Assembly (NCBI RefSeq): GCF_016918545.1
Contig: NZ_JAFFQC010000001.1
Coordinates: 166,263 to 230,262 of the forward strand
Origin: Desulfobulbus alkaliphilus
GTDB lineage: Bacteria > Desulfobacterota > Desulfobulbia > Desulfobulbales > Desulfobulbaceae
Direction of reading: 5' to 3'
Length of the DNA stretch: 64,000 bases
Every line of letters begins with the position of its first letter. Positions within the stretch are counted from its first letter, which is position 1. This document shows positions 7,230 to 15,584 of the stretch, one piece after another. Under the pieces are notes generated by a model. The model had not been told where the DNA came from and did no database searches. It saw only the letters and a list, made by a program, of their open reading frames with translations. Both the position numbers and the translations under genes were made by a program.

Positions 7230-7817
7230 ATGACGTCTCGTCGCACCGTTTGCGCCCTGCCCTTTTTCTGCCTGCTTCTGGTATTCCCGCTTTTGATCAC
7301 CCGGGCAGCGGCTCAGACAGTGACCATTGAAAACGTCGTCTTTGCCGACCGGGTCACCATTGGCGGCGAGTCCGTGCCCCTGCGCAATGCGGCCTTGCTT
7401 CGTTATCTGCGATTCATCAAGGTCTATGTCGCGGCCCTGTATCTGCCTGCCTCGGCCCCCGGGGCAGATGTGCTGACCGATGTGCCCAAGCGCCTGGAGA
7501 TTGCCTACCTGATGTCGTTTGCTAAGGATGATTTCGCCAAAGGCGCGGCTCCGGTTCTGGAACGTAATCTGACCGCGGCGGAGCTTGCAGCAGTGCAGGA
7601 ACGCATCGACCGCCTCAATGCCGCGTATCGGGATGTCCAAGCCGGTGACCGGTATGCGCTCACCTATGCCCCCGGCGAGGGAACGGTACTGACCTTGAAC
7701 GACGAACCCCTAGTTACCATCGAGGGCGCTGATTTCGCTGCCGCCTATTTCGGTGTCTGGCTGGGGCGGGAGCCCCTTGACAATAAACTGAAGCGGGATC
7801 TGCTGCGGGGTCCATGA
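7230..7817 (+). CDS. Chalcone isomerase-like exported protein
   Basis: This 195-residue protein has a signal peptide of about 29 residues (hydrophobic core FFCLLLVFPLLI, then AAAQ). The mature part has the bacterial chalcone isomerase-like pattern, with FIKVYVAALYLP near residue 65, EIAYLMSFAKDDF and a C-terminal YFGVWLGREPLD. Bacterial members do not make flavonoids; they are thought to bind fatty acids or other hydrophobic ligands in the periplasm. It is monocistronic and divergent from uvsE. The start follows GGGAG at a reasonable distance. Confidence 0.8.
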   Translation: MTSRRTVCALPFFCLLLVFPLLITRAAAQTVTIENVVFADRVTIGGESVPLRNAALLRYLRFIKVYVAALYLPASAPGADVLTDVPKRLEIAYLMSFAKDDFAKGAAPVLERNLTAAELAAVQERIDRLNAAYRDVQAGDRYALTYAPGEGTVLTLNDEPLVTIEGADFAAAYFGVWLGREPLDNKLKRDLLRGP

Positions 7818-7930
7818 ATGGTTGACCGGGTTCCCGCGGCAGGTGGTCTTGCCTTCCCTGGAACACTGGAACACGCAAGGCAGTCGGTGGATATGTACGG
7901 TGCCATGGATCGCCGACCGGGGGACCATTG

Positions 7931-8572
7931 CTATAATTTCAGCGCCTTTTTGCCCCAGATCCCCATCATCGAGAAGGCAACAAGAAAAAACAGCGGCAGA
8001 AGGGTGGCGAAAGAAATGGCCTGGCTGCTCTCCTGAATATGGGTGGCGTGATACACGGCGGAGCAATAAATATAGCCTTTGAAGGCATATCCCAGCGCAG
8101 TACTCAACACGAAGGGACCGAGCTTGACCTTGAGAATCCCTGAGCTGTAATTGATGATGGAATGGGGAAACCCGGGAAAACAGCGCAGCGCAAAAAGCTG
8201 GAAAAATCCTGAATTCTGTTTGAGCAGCTGATACCCCTTGAATCGGGCGATTCTGGCGGTCCACACCGGGGACAGCCAGGCGGAAAAATAATAGGCCGCC
8301 AGAGCGCCGAGCAGGCCGCCGGCAACCACCAGCATTGTCCCCACCCAGGGCGGATAGACGGCCGCCAGACTGATTACAAGCAGGGAGCCGGGAAGCGCAA
8401 AGGCGTACAACACCGCCTGGATAAGGACCACCAGCAACATCATCCACCAGAGTTGCGCCACTGCCTCAAATTTTTCCAGCTGGCCTGTCAGATCGATATA
8501 GCCGGCCTGCTGGGCAACGATGCCGGCAAGGAGTACGCCGGGCAGAATCAGTAGTTTTATGGTATCTTTCAT
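7931..8572 (-). CDS. TVP38/TMEM64 (DedA-like, VTT domain) membrane protein
   Basis: This 213-residue integral membrane protein has about five hydrophobic segments. The VTT/SNARE-associated signature is visible as ALPGSLLVISLAAVYPPWVG near residue 65, then GGLLGALAAYYFSAWL and FFQLFALRCFPGFPHSIINY near 125. Members of this superfamily are linked to lipid scrambling, undecaprenyl-phosphate recycling and membrane integrity; the substrate here cannot be told from the sequence. The ATG at 8572 is preferred over an upstream start because the hydrophobic N-terminus follows it directly. It is divergent from the nitroreductase-like gene. Confidence 0.85.
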   Translation of the reverse strand: MKDTIKLLILPGVLLAGIVAQQAGYIDLTGQLEKFEAVAQLWWMMLLVVLIQAVLYAFALPGSLLVISLAAVYPPWVGTMLVVAGGLLGALAAYYFSAWLSPVWTARIARFKGYQLLKQNSGFFQLFALRCFPGFPHSIINYSSGILKVKLGPFVLSTALGYAFKGYIYCSAVYHATHIQESSQAISFATLLPLFFLVAFSMMGIWGKKALKL

Positions 8573-8650
8573 GAAACCCTGGATCGGTGACGGATGGAGG
8601 CTTGTTTGGGGTTTATAGTGGCGGGATACTTCGTTATCAAGGAGGGTTAC

Positions 8651-9364
8651 ATGCACCGATTTTTTTCTCAACTGGTCAGCACGATTCCATGGCGGCAATC
8701 AAGCGGATTGCTTGTGTTCGCCATCCTTCTTTTTGCTTCAGGAGGCAAGGCTATGTCCCTCGATCAGCAACAACCGCTCATCCCCCTGCCGGCCCCGGTG
8801 GTTGATGGCAGCGTTTCCCTTGAACAAACCCTGCTGCAGAGACGTTCCCTGCGTGATTTCGACGATGAACCCCTGACCCTGAGCCAGGTGGCCCAGCTGC
8901 TCTGGGCCGCGCAGGGCGTCACCCATACCAGGGGATTCAGAACCGCGCCCTCGGCCGGTGCGCTGTACCCCCTGGACACCTATCTGATTGCCGGCAAAGT
9001 GACGGACCTGGAGCCAGGGGTGTATCTGTATGTCCCCCAGAGTCATGCCCTGATCGAGAAAGCTTCCGGAGACATACGCCCCCAGCTCAGTCGAGCCGCT
9101 CTGGGACAGCTCCCGGTGCGTGACGCCCCGGCCACCATCCTCTTCACCGCCGTCTATGATCGCATTACCGGGAGATACGGCCCGCGCGGAGAGCAGTACG
9201 CGCACATCGAAGCCGGCCATACAGCCCAGAACATCACCCTGCAGGCCGTCGCCCTGGGCCTTGGCTCCGTGGTTATCGGCGCCTTCCAGGACGATCTTGT
9301 CCGCCAGGTGATTGAACTGGAATCCGGCTCAACGCCTTTATATCTCATCCCCGTCGGCCGGTGA
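8651..9364 (+). CDS. SagB/ThcOx-type nitroreductase-family oxidoreductase, exported
   Basis: This 237-residue protein begins with a hydrophobic leader (LLVFAILLFASGG) and a strong ribosome binding site (AAGGAGGG at 8639-8646), which fixes the start at 8651. The core is a SagB-type flavin oxidoreductase: LLQRRSLRDFDDEPLTL near residue 60, RTAPSAGALYPLDTYL near 95 and HTAQNITLQAVALGLGSV near 190. SagB relatives oxidise azoline rings in ribosomal peptides, but stand-alone copies such as this are common and have no assigned substrate. No YcaO or precursor peptide gene lies nearby. The leader suggests export or membrane anchoring, which is odd for an FMN enzyme and may mean Tat- or Sec-linked assembly. 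Confidence 0.8.
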   Translation: MHRFFSQLVSTIPWRQSSGLLVFAILLFASGGKAMSLDQQQPLIPLPAPVVDGSVSLEQTLLQRRSLRDFDDEPLTLSQVAQLLWAAQGVTHTRGFRTAPSAGALYPLDTYLIAGKVTDLEPGVYLYVPQSHALIEKASGDIRPQLSRAALGQLPVRDAPATILFTAVYDRITGRYGPRGEQYAHIEAGHTAQNITLQAVALGLGSVVIGAFQDDLVRQVIELESGSTPLYLIPVGR

Positions 9365-9372
9365 CGGATTAG

Positions 9373-9407
9373 GGTAAGCGGCCCGAGGAACCCTGTGACC
9401 GCTTACC
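9373..9407. terminator. Hairpin between the nitroreductase and M28 peptidase genes
   Basis: GGTAAGCGG at 9373-9381 pairs exactly with CCGCTTACC at 9399-9407. It begins 8 bp after the upstream stop codon. There is no T-tract, so it may be a weak terminator or an mRNA-stabilising hairpin. Confidence 0.4.
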
Positions 9408-9434
9408 ATTCAAAAGCTTGATAAACGTAGCAGC

Positions 9435-10433
9435 ATGCTGGAAAAAACCCTCTTATCCCGGATCCGGATCTGGACCCTGTGCCTCGCTTTTGCGGGCACT
9501 TTCTCTGTCAGCGAGGCCGCCATGACCGATCTTCGGTTTGACAAAGACATCAGCAAGCAGCGTATCGAGCAGCACCTGTATCTTCTCACCAAGGAGATCG
9601 GCGAGCGCAGTGTCCGCCGCTGGGAAAACCATGCCCAGACCCGGGACGCTCTCGAGGAGATTTTCCAGCGCATCGGCCTGCGGACAACCCTCGAGACCTA
9701 CGACTACAAGGGCACCCCTGTTGCCAACGTGATTGGCGAAATCAATCCGGGCAAACATTCGACCCAACGCTATCTGGTCGGAGCCCATTACGACTCGGTT
9801 GCCGGTACCGTGGGTGCCGATGATAATGCCAGCGGGGTCGCCGTTCTCCTTGAATTGGCCGAAGTTCTTCAGGAAAACCGCAACCTGCTGGATCCGTCCC
9901 TGTCCATCCGCCTGGTTGCCTTTGCCCTGGAGGAACCACCGGTGTTTTCCACCTCGTATATGGGCAGCAAGGTCCATGCCAGCGCCATGAAAGCAAACCA
10001 GGAACAGTTGACAGGCATGATCTGCTTGGAAATGGTGGGCTACACCTGCCACCGGGAAGGGTGCCAGTCCTACCCCTTCCCTCTGCAGTTTATGAAGTAT
10101 CCGAAAAAAGGGGATTTTATCGGTATTGTCGGCAACTTTCGCTCGAGAAAATTCACTGCCGCCCTGATGGACGCGTTCAGCAACAACCCGGCGCTGCCGG
10201 CAATTACCCTCTCAGTGCCCTTCAATGGCTGGCTCATGCCGGCCATTCGCCTCAGTGATCATGCCCCCTTCTGGGATCAGGGTTTCAAGGCGGTGATGAT
10301 CACCGACACCGCGTTTTACCGCAACCCCCACTATCATCTCTCCTCGGACACCATGGAGACCCTGGACATCGACTTCATGGCGGAACTGGTCCGCAGCCTG
10401 CTGCTCTTTTTCCTCGCCGCGGATAGCCGCTGA
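9435..10433 (+). CDS. M28-family zinc aminopeptidase, exported
   Basis: This 332-residue protein carries a signal peptide (LSRIRIWTLCLAFAGTFSVSEA). The peptidase M28 metal ligands are visible: YLVGAHYDS near residue 115, VGADDNASGVAVLLELA near 130, FALEEP near 165 and NPHYHLSSDT near 310. These give the His, Asp, Glu, Asp/Glu and His ligands of a di-zinc site. Such enzymes remove N-terminal residues from peptides in the periplasm. It is transcribed alone and converges with minE. Confidence 0.88.
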   Translation: MLEKTLLSRIRIWTLCLAFAGTFSVSEAAMTDLRFDKDISKQRIEQHLYLLTKEIGERSVRRWENHAQTRDALEEIFQRIGLRTTLETYDYKGTPVANVIGEINPGKHSTQRYLVGAHYDSVAGTVGADDNASGVAVLLELAEVLQENRNLLDPSLSIRLVAFALEEPPVFSTSYMGSKVHASAMKANQEQLTGMICLEMVGYTCHREGCQSYPFPLQFMKYPKKGDFIGIVGNFRSRKFTAALMDAFSNNPALPAITLSVPFNGWLMPAIRLSDHAPFWDQGFKAVMITDTAFYRNPHYHLSSDTMETLDIDFMAELVRSLLLFFLAADSR

Positions 10434-10659
10434 TCCGTACGCAGCTTTATCGCCCACATGGTGAGCTCCTACGGAAACAACGCAGTAAACAAAACAACAC
10501 CCCCAACATACCGGCCGCAACCGGAAGCTCATACAACAGAAAACGGTGGCAGAGTGATCAGCAGGCGATCAATGTCCGCGCCGAGGGCAGTTGTCCCGAC
10601 AGACGGGTGCAGTGCCGGGTGGGCCACCGCCGGTGCAGACAGGACCTGGATGGATGCGG

Positions 10660-10920
10660 CTATTTCCTGCTCGGCTCCGCCAGGGAAATGTTGAGTTCAA
10701 GCACCTCACAATCCCCTTTCCGATCCAAGGATAATTTGATCTGATCTTCGTTGATCTGGATATATTTCCGCACGACCTCAACAATATCTTTCTGCAGTCG
10801 CGGCAGAAAATCCGGTGTCGATGCATGCCGCCGCTCATGGGCAACGATAATCTGGAGTCGCTCTTTGGCCAGAGAAGCGGAACTGGGACGCCTCGATCGA
10901 AAAAAATCTAGGAATTTCAT
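10660..10920 (-). CDS. minE: Cell division topological factor MinE
   Basis: This 86-residue protein is the third gene of a minC-minD-minE operon. It starts MKFLDFFRSRRPSSASLAKE, an amphipathic membrane-targeting helix followed by the MinD-activating segment RLQIIVAHERR, which matches the classic MinE pattern. The C-terminal dimerisation part contains LPRLQKDIVEVVRKYIQI. It stimulates the MinD ATPase and drives pole-to-pole oscillation that places the septum at midcell. The start lies 4 bp after the minD stop. Length is usual for the family. Confidence 0.93.
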   Translation of the reverse strand: MKFLDFFRSRRPSSASLAKERLQIIVAHERRHASTPDFLPRLQKDIVEVVRKYIQINEDQIKLSLDRKGDCEVLELNISLAEPSRK

Positions 10921-10924
10921 ACCA

Positions 10925-11773
10925 TCAGTTTCCAAATATGCGGGATATAAAGCTTCTTTTGGGAGCTTCCATAAAGCGAAGAGGCCGATCCTTGCCCAAA
11001 AACCGATCCACCATGTCAAGGTAGGCCTCCCCCGCATCGCACTCGGCGGTCAGGGTCACCGGAACTCCCGAGTTGGAGGCGGCAAGAACCGCTTTGGACT
11101 CAGGCACCACGCCAAGAAAAGGAATGGCCAGGATCTCCCGCACATCATCGGCACTGAGCATATCGCCCCGATCGACCCGGATCGGATCGTAGCGGGTCAC
11201 CACCAGGTACTCCTTGACCGGCTCCATATCCTGGACAGCTCTGCGGGTTTTGCTGGCCAGCATACCGATAATCCGATCCGAATCACGCACCGAGGAAATC
11301 TCGGGGTTGGTGACCACCAGTGCTTCATCGGCATAATACATGGCGGTGATCGCACCCTTTTCGATGCCGGCGGGGGAGTCACAGATGATAAATTCAAAAT
11401 TCTGCTGCAGGGAGGCTATAACCTCCCCGACCCCTTCCAGGGTCAAGGCCTCCTTGTCGCGGGTCTGGGAGGCGGGCAGAATGAACAGGTTGCCAACCCG
11501 TTTATCCTTGATCAAGGCCTGATTGAGCGAACCTTCCCCGTGGATGACATTGAGCAGATCGTACACCACCCTACGTTCGCAGCCCATGATCAGATCAAGG
11601 TTGCGCAAACCGACATCAAAATCAATAACAACCGTTTTATACCCGCGCAGCGCCAGTCCCGCTGCAAAAGCAGCACTGGTGGTCGTCTTGCCCACTCCAC
11701 CTTTGCCGGATGTCACTACTACCACTTTTCCCAACTTCGGTTCCTCCTTTTGGTGGAATCTATCCTCATTCAT
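10925..11773 (-). CDS. minD: Septum site-determining ATPase MinD
   Basis: This 282-residue protein is the deviant Walker A ATPase MinD. VVVTSGKGGVGKTTTSAAFA near residue 20 is the deviant P-loop, VVIDFDVGLRNLDLIMG is the switch I/II region, and FIICDSPAGIE is Walker B. The C-terminus RSFISRIFGN is the short amphipathic membrane-binding helix. It recruits MinC and MinE to the membrane. The N-terminus carries about 12 extra residues before the first strand. It is separated from minC by about 320 bp containing a MITE-like insertion, whereas minD and minE are nearly contiguous. Confidence 0.95.
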   Translation of the reverse strand: MNEDRFHQKEEPKLGKVVVVTSGKGGVGKTTTSAAFAAGLALRGYKTVVIDFDVGLRNLDLIMGCERRVVYDLLNVIHGEGSLNQALIKDKRVGNLFILPASQTRDKEALTLEGVGEVIASLQQNFEFIICDSPAGIEKGAITAMYYADEALVVTNPEISSVRDSDRIIGMLASKTRRAVQDMEPVKEYLVVTRYDPIRVDRGDMLSADDVREILAIPFLGVVPESKAVLAASNSGVPVTLTAECDAGEAYLDMVDRFLGKDRPLRFMEAPKRSFISRIFGN

Positions 11774-11963
11774 CGAGTACGGCTCCTCAGGGATTGTTCA
11801 GGTCTTGCAGTCGTTCCCCTGCGACCCGGTGAACGGTCACGATTATTCAAGCTCCCCCTCTCCATGCAGGCCCAGACTGCCTGCCGGGGAACAGGTACAG
11901 GACGAGTACCTTGAAAAAAGGTTTGATTATACCATGGGCGGGATTATCCCGCACTGCAGTATT

Positions 11964-12093
11964 CCTGAATCCGTGACGGCTGGACGCTTTTTTTGAATAT
12001 ATACTGCTGTAATCATTTTATAATTGCAGCGGAATCCTTGATAATAACCATTCACCAACACCTCATTTACGGAGGAACGCTCACGGGTCCAGG
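11964..12093 (+). mobile_element. MITE-like repeat R2, internally deleted copy (130 bp) inside the min operon
   Basis: It starts CCTGAATCCGTGACGG and ends CTCACGGGTCCAGG, the family's terminal inverted repeat. The left half with CATTTTATAATTGCAGCG is preserved; the palindromic right half is missing. It occupies the gap between minC and minD and ends 1 bp before the minC stop codon (12095-12097). The rest of this gap (11774-11963) holds nothing else recognised. Confidence 0.75.
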
Positions 12094-12094
12094 T

Positions 12095-12952
12095 TCACGC
12101 ATAGGGGGTAAAGGTCCCTATGGCTTTGAAGCGCAGGCCATTTTCCTCGAGGGAAATTATCACGCTCTGATTGAGAAATCGTTTATCCAGCATTTCGTTG
12201 ACCACATATTCCCCCGCAACGGCAACGAGTTCGGGGTTGCACTGCAGACTGAAAATTCGCGCGCTGGTATTCCCGCCGGTGCCTGCCAGGGCCCGGCCGC
12301 GCAGGGTGCCATAGACATGAATATTGCCGGCGGCAAGAACCTCCGCCCCGGCGTTGACCGAAGAGAGAATGACCAGATCTCCGTGGGGCGCCACGATCTG
12401 CTGACCGGAGCGAATGGGATGGGTGATCACCCGGGTTGCGACGACGGGAGCTTCCTGGTCCGCCGCCGTTTCAACCGCTGGAGAGATTCCGGGTCCCGGC
12501 GGGGGCGATGGTGCTGGTGGCGCTTCTTCCTTTTGTGGTGGCTTTTTTGGTGACTTTTGTGGCGGCTCCTGCTCGACGGGCTTCTTTTCTTCCGGTATGG
12601 CGACGGCTTTCTCCGCCCTTGCCGCGGGCAGCACGCCCAGCCCTGCCTGATGGGCCCGCATCTCGATGTCGGCTTCATCCCCGCGGACCCCGACGGGAAC
12701 CAGCCCCAGCCCGCGGATTGTGTAAGCAAGGGAGAGGATATCTACCGCGGCCTGCCGCTCTTCGTCAAGCCCCTTGAGGTCGATGATGACCGGCGCATTT
12801 TTAAAAAAGGCCCGGGCCTGGTTTATTTTTTTGCGCAGCTGCGAGGAGAGCAGGTCCGGGTCGACCTCTCTGACATGCAACACCATGACTGTGAGCACAC
12901 TGCCTTTCAGCTCAAAAGCGGAATGCTCAGAGGAAGTATTGTCTGTTTTCAT
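12095..12952 (-). CDS. minC: Septum site-determining protein MinC
   Basis: This 285-residue protein inhibits FtsZ assembly away from midcell. The N-terminal FtsZ-binding domain spans about residues 10-105 (FELKGSVLTVMVLHV, then APVIIDLKGL). A Pro/Lys/Glu-rich linker of about 60 residues (KSPKKPPQKEEAPPAPS) follows and is longer than in E. coli. The C-terminal beta-helix spans about 180-285 with HPIRSGQQIVAPHGDLVIL, GAEVLAAGNIHVYGTLRGRA and IFSLQCNPELVAVAGEY, the MinD-binding and dimerisation region. It is the first gene of the min operon but is now separated from minD by a MITE-like insertion. Confidence 0.93.
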   Translation of the reverse strand: MKTDNTSSEHSAFELKGSVLTVMVLHVREVDPDLLSSQLRKKINQARAFFKNAPVIIDLKGLDEERQAAVDILSLAYTIRGLGLVPVGVRGDEADIEMRAHQAGLGVLPAARAEKAVAIPEEKKPVEQEPPQKSPKKPPQKEEAPPAPSPPPGPGISPAVETAADQEAPVVATRVITHPIRSGQQIVAPHGDLVILSSVNAGAEVLAAGNIHVYGTLRGRALAGTGGNTSARIFSLQCNPELVAVAGEYVVNEMLDKRFLNQSVIISLEENGLRFKAIGTFTPYA

Positions 12953-13057
12953 GGAACGATCCTTGTTCGGCAGAATTCAAGGCCATATCATATACAAACT
13001 CAGACCGCAAATCTCAACCATTACTCTGCGCTCCGCAAGTCCTGGTGATGCAATCAT

Positions 13058-13090
13058 CCTGGATCCGCCCCGAAGGACGTCTGGTGAAAA
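13058..13090 (-). mobile_element. MITE-like repeat R2, short remnant
   Basis: CCTGGATCCG is joined directly to CCCCGAAGGACGTCTGGTGA, which are the end and an internal block of the R2 family read in reverse, with the intervening part deleted. The gap between the thioredoxin-like gene and minC (12953-13300) otherwise shows only small imperfect inverted repeats such as ATGGTGG/CCACCAT. Confidence 0.5.
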
Positions 13091-13300
13091 TCATGGGAGA
13101 GTGGCAGGTACAGCGGGGAGCAAGCATTTGCCCGCGGATGGTGGACGGGGAGCAATCCTTTATAGAAACCCACCATGAGCGATCACAGACCAACCCCGTG
13201 GGCGAAAGCAGATTCCCTTGTTGTGCTGGCTCTATCGCCCCGGGGTGGGTTCCTGCGGGGGAGTGCGGAGGACGACAAAACTCGCCGAGACGCAAGATTG

Positions 13301-13531
13301 TTACTGCATCATTTTTTTGATTTCTTCGATGCTTGGCACTTTACCAACACTTTTCACTGCACCATCGATGACCAGACCGGGGGTCATCATCACGCCATAG
13401 CCCATGATCAGATTGACGTCGGATACTTTTTCCAGCTCATACTTCACCCCGAGTTCATCGGCGGCGGCTTTTGCGGTTTCCGCCAGTTTGTTGCACTTGG
13501 CGCATCCGGGTCCGAGAATTTCAATTTTCAT
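13301..13531 (-). CDS. Small thioredoxin-fold redox protein
   Basis: This 76-residue protein belongs to the small redox-active disulfide protein family (thioredoxin/glutaredoxin-like). It begins MKIEILGPGCAKCNKLAETA with the active-site pair Cx2C in GCAKC, and has the cis-Pro loop MMTPGLVIDGAV near residue 48. It lies directly downstream of the metalloid permease gene on the same strand. Such proteins commonly accompany ArsP/DUF318-type permeases and arsR, and may reduce the metalloid, the permease or the regulator. The cytoplasmic location follows from the lack of a signal peptide. Confidence 0.85.
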   Translation of the reverse strand: MKIEILGPGCAKCNKLAETAKAAADELGVKYELEKVSDVNLIMGYGVMMTPGLVIDGAVKSVGKVPSIEEIKKMMQ

Positions 13532-13612
13532 TGTTTGCTCCTTGTGTTTTCAGGGTGCCGTGGAACTGTCCCTTAAACCGATGTCAACCGGAAGGAAAGC
13601 TCCTGGCGGAAG

Positions 13613-14911
13613 TTAAAAAAATGTTCCGTAGAAATAGCCGCTGAAGGTGGCCATGACAACCACCAGGACGATAAAGGTGGCGGTTTTGCGGATGCCGAGC
13701 ACACTGTTGATCACCAGCATATTGGGCAGGCTCAGAGCCGGGCCGGCCAGCAGCAGGGCCAGGGCCGGGCCCTTGCCCATACCGTTGCCGATAAGGCCTT
13801 GGAGGATCGGCACCTCGGTCAGGGTGGCAAAATACATCAAGGCGCCGGCAAATGAAGCGAAAAAATTGGCCTGGAGCGAATTGCCGCCCACAGCCCAGAC
13901 CACCCACTCGGAAGGGATCAACCCCTCCTGACCGACCCGGCCGAGCAGGGCACCGGCGATAAAGACGCCAAAAAGCAGCAAGGGCAGGATTTGCTTGGCA
14001 AATCCCCAGGAGGTGGTAAACCAGTCCCCCAATTCCCCTTTATCCGTGCTGATAAAAATGGAAAGGCCGATAAAACCGGCGGTAAAGGCAACTACCGGAT
14101 GCTCCGGGAGCAGCAGGGCCAGGATGGCGACCACAGCGGCAATGGCGGCGATTTGCCAGGCCCGCATCTGAAACCAGCGCACCAGCATCAGGCCGAGAGC
14201 CGCGGCAAAAGCCGCGGTCAGAAACCATTTCGCATCGTAGACAGCGGCCCAGATCCCGCTTGTCTCTTGCGGCTGTCCCCAGTTGGCAAAAACCAGAATA
14301 CCGATCATGGCGGCAAAATACAGGCTATTCTGCCCCAGCGTCCGTTTCGCTTCCTCCTCGGGCATGGCCATCTGCAGGGCTTGCTGTTGTTGCTCTTCGC
14401 CACGGAAAATAAAAGCCATGGCCAGACCGATGACAACACTGAAGAAAATGGCGCCCACGGCCCTGGCAATGCCCATCTCCAGGCCCAGCACCCTGGCGGT
14501 GAGCACAATGGCCAACACATTGATGGCCGGCCCGGAATAGAGAAAAGCGCAGGCCGGACCAAGCCCGGCACCCATGCGGTAAATACCGGCGAACATGGGC
14601 AGGATGGTGCAGGAGCAGACGGCGAGAATCGTCCCGGAAACCGAAGCCACCCCATAGGCGAGAATTTTATTGGCTCTGGCCCCGAGGTATCGCATCACCG
14701 CATTCTGGCTGACAAAGACACCGATGGCGCCGGCAATGAAAAAGGCGGGGATCAGGCAGAGAAGAACATGCTCCCGGGCATACCAGCGGACCAGGTGAAA
14801 AGCCTCGAGCATGGCGTTGTCAAAACGGTCATACCCCACCGGCAGATAAAAACAGGCCAGAAACACGCCTGCAATCAGTGCCAGATATTGCCACTCATTT
14901 TTCCAGCTCAT
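13613..14911 (-). CDS. ArsP/DUF318-type permease
   Basis: This 432-residue membrane protein has about ten hydrophobic segments. The hallmark of the DUF318/ArsP permease family is AVCSCTILPMFAGIYRMGAG near residue 100, a Cys-rich loop used for substrate recognition, followed by AFLYSGPAINVLAIVLTARV. A second related half begins near residue 300, with LLLAGPALSLPNMLVINSVL in the C-terminal part. Characterised relatives export organoarsenicals or related thiophilic species. The start at 14911 places the ATG just before the first membrane segment and leaves the operator at 14927-14946 between arsR and this gene. Co-location with arsR and arsM supports an arsenic role. Confidence 0.85.
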   Translation of the reverse strand: MSWKNEWQYLALIAGVFLACFYLPVGYDRFDNAMLEAFHLVRWYAREHVLLCLIPAFFIAGAIGVFVSQNAVMRYLGARANKILAYGVASVSGTILAVCSCTILPMFAGIYRMGAGLGPACAFLYSGPAINVLAIVLTARVLGLEMGIARAVGAIFFSVVIGLAMAFIFRGEEQQQQALQMAMPEEEAKRTLGQNSLYFAAMIGILVFANWGQPQETSGIWAAVYDAKWFLTAAFAAALGLMLVRWFQMRAWQIAAIAAVVAILALLLPEHPVVAFTAGFIGLSIFISTDKGELGDWFTTSWGFAKQILPLLLFGVFIAGALLGRVGQEGLIPSEWVVWAVGGNSLQANFFASFAGALMYFATLTEVPILQGLIGNGMGKGPALALLLAGPALSLPNMLVINSVLGIRKTATFIVLVVVMATFSGYFYGTFF

Positions 14912-14926
14912 ACCACAACCCAACCT

Positions 14927-14946
14927 GGTTATTTGGCAAAATAACC
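14927..14946 (-). promoter_or_regulatory. Predicted ArsR-type operator, site 2
   Basis: On the minus strand this reads GGTTATTTTGCCAAATAACC, a near-perfect inverted repeat between the arsR stop and the permease start. It matches the site in front of arsR at 16 of 19 positions (GGTTRTTTTRCCAAATRAC). It could give the permease gene its own repression point. Confidence 0.6.
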
Positions 14947-14968
14947 ATATATTTTTCAACAAAAAAAC

Positions 14969-15304
14969 CTACGCCAGCAGCGCTACCCGCTCCCTGACGC
15001 TCGTTTCGATCACCGCCTCGACACATGGCAGATATTTGATGATGCAAGGAACTTTAAGGCGATAATAGACCTGTTTCCCCCGTTTTTCATCCTCGACCAC
15101 CCCGGCCTGTTTGAGCACGGCCAGATGTTTGGATATGGTGGAAAAATCGGCGTCAATAAATTCGGCCAGCTCGCAGACGCACTTTTCCCCATCAGCCAGC
15201 TGCTCGGCCATCCACAAGCGGGTCGGATGCCCCAGGGCTTTAAGCACATTGGCCTTGGCCTCGATCAGGGCTTTTTCCCTGCTGTTCGGTGGTTGCCTTT
15301 TCAT
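14969..15304 (-). CDS. arsR: ArsR/SmtB-family metalloregulator
   Basis: This 111-residue winged-helix repressor contains LKALGHPTRLWMAEQLADGE, then KCVCELAEFIDADFSTISKH. The CVCEL motif in the alpha-3 region is the classic As(III)-binding site of ArsR proteins, and DFSTISKHLAVLKQAGVV is the recognition helix region. Binding of As(III) or Sb(III) would release the operator. It precedes the permease on the same strand. A similar site overlaps its promoter, so it is probably autoregulated. No Shine-Dalgarno is visible and the transcript may be leaderless. Confidence 0.88.
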   Translation of the reverse strand: MKRQPPNSREKALIEAKANVLKALGHPTRLWMAEQLADGEKCVCELAEFIDADFSTISKHLAVLKQAGVVEDEKRGKQVYYRLKVPCIIKYLPCVEAVIETSVRERVALLA

Positions 15305-15306
15305 GT

Positions 15307-15340
15307 GTCATTTGGTAAAACAACCATTCTTTAAAGTCAA
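15307..15340 (-). promoter_or_regulatory. arsR promoter with overlapping operator, site 1
   Basis: On the minus strand TTGACT (15335-15340) is a good -35 box, and 17 bp later TACCAA lies at the -10 position. The operator GGTTGTTTTACCAAATGAC (15307-15325) overlaps that -10 region and ends 3 bp before the arsR ATG. It shares 16 of 19 bases with site 2. Confidence 0.6.
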
Positions 15341-15356
15341 GGGGAATTATCATGTT

Positions 15357-15575
15357 CCCGGGTCTGTGAGCGTCGGTTCCCGCATCAGCCTGGTTGCTCG
15401 TGGCCGTTCGATTAAAGTACACTTTATCGGACGGTTACGGGCAATGAAGATGGCGAGAGGTCGGAGGCCCCGAAGGGTGGTGGGTCAAGGCATATTGTAA
15501 AAAATGCCGCCGAACCGAGAATCTGAGTACAGCAAAATATATTCACAACAAGAATCCAGCCGTTACGGATTCAGA
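15357..15575 (-). mobile_element. MITE-like repeat R2, near full-length copy in the ars divergent region
   Basis: Read on the minus strand this matches the two 218-bp copies over its whole length, including the palindrome around AAAGTACACTTT (about 15414-15425), the GAAGATGGCG and CCCCGAAGGG blocks, and the end GCCGTTACGGATTCAG. It is more diverged than they are. It separates arsR from the divergent VKOR-type gene. Its right end lies 10 bp before that gene's preferred start. Confidence 0.75.
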
Positions 15576-15584
15576 TACAATACC

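Noticed and set aside
10751..11914. 387-codon open frame on the plus strand
   Set aside because: It is antisense to minE and minD, which carry unmistakable motifs.
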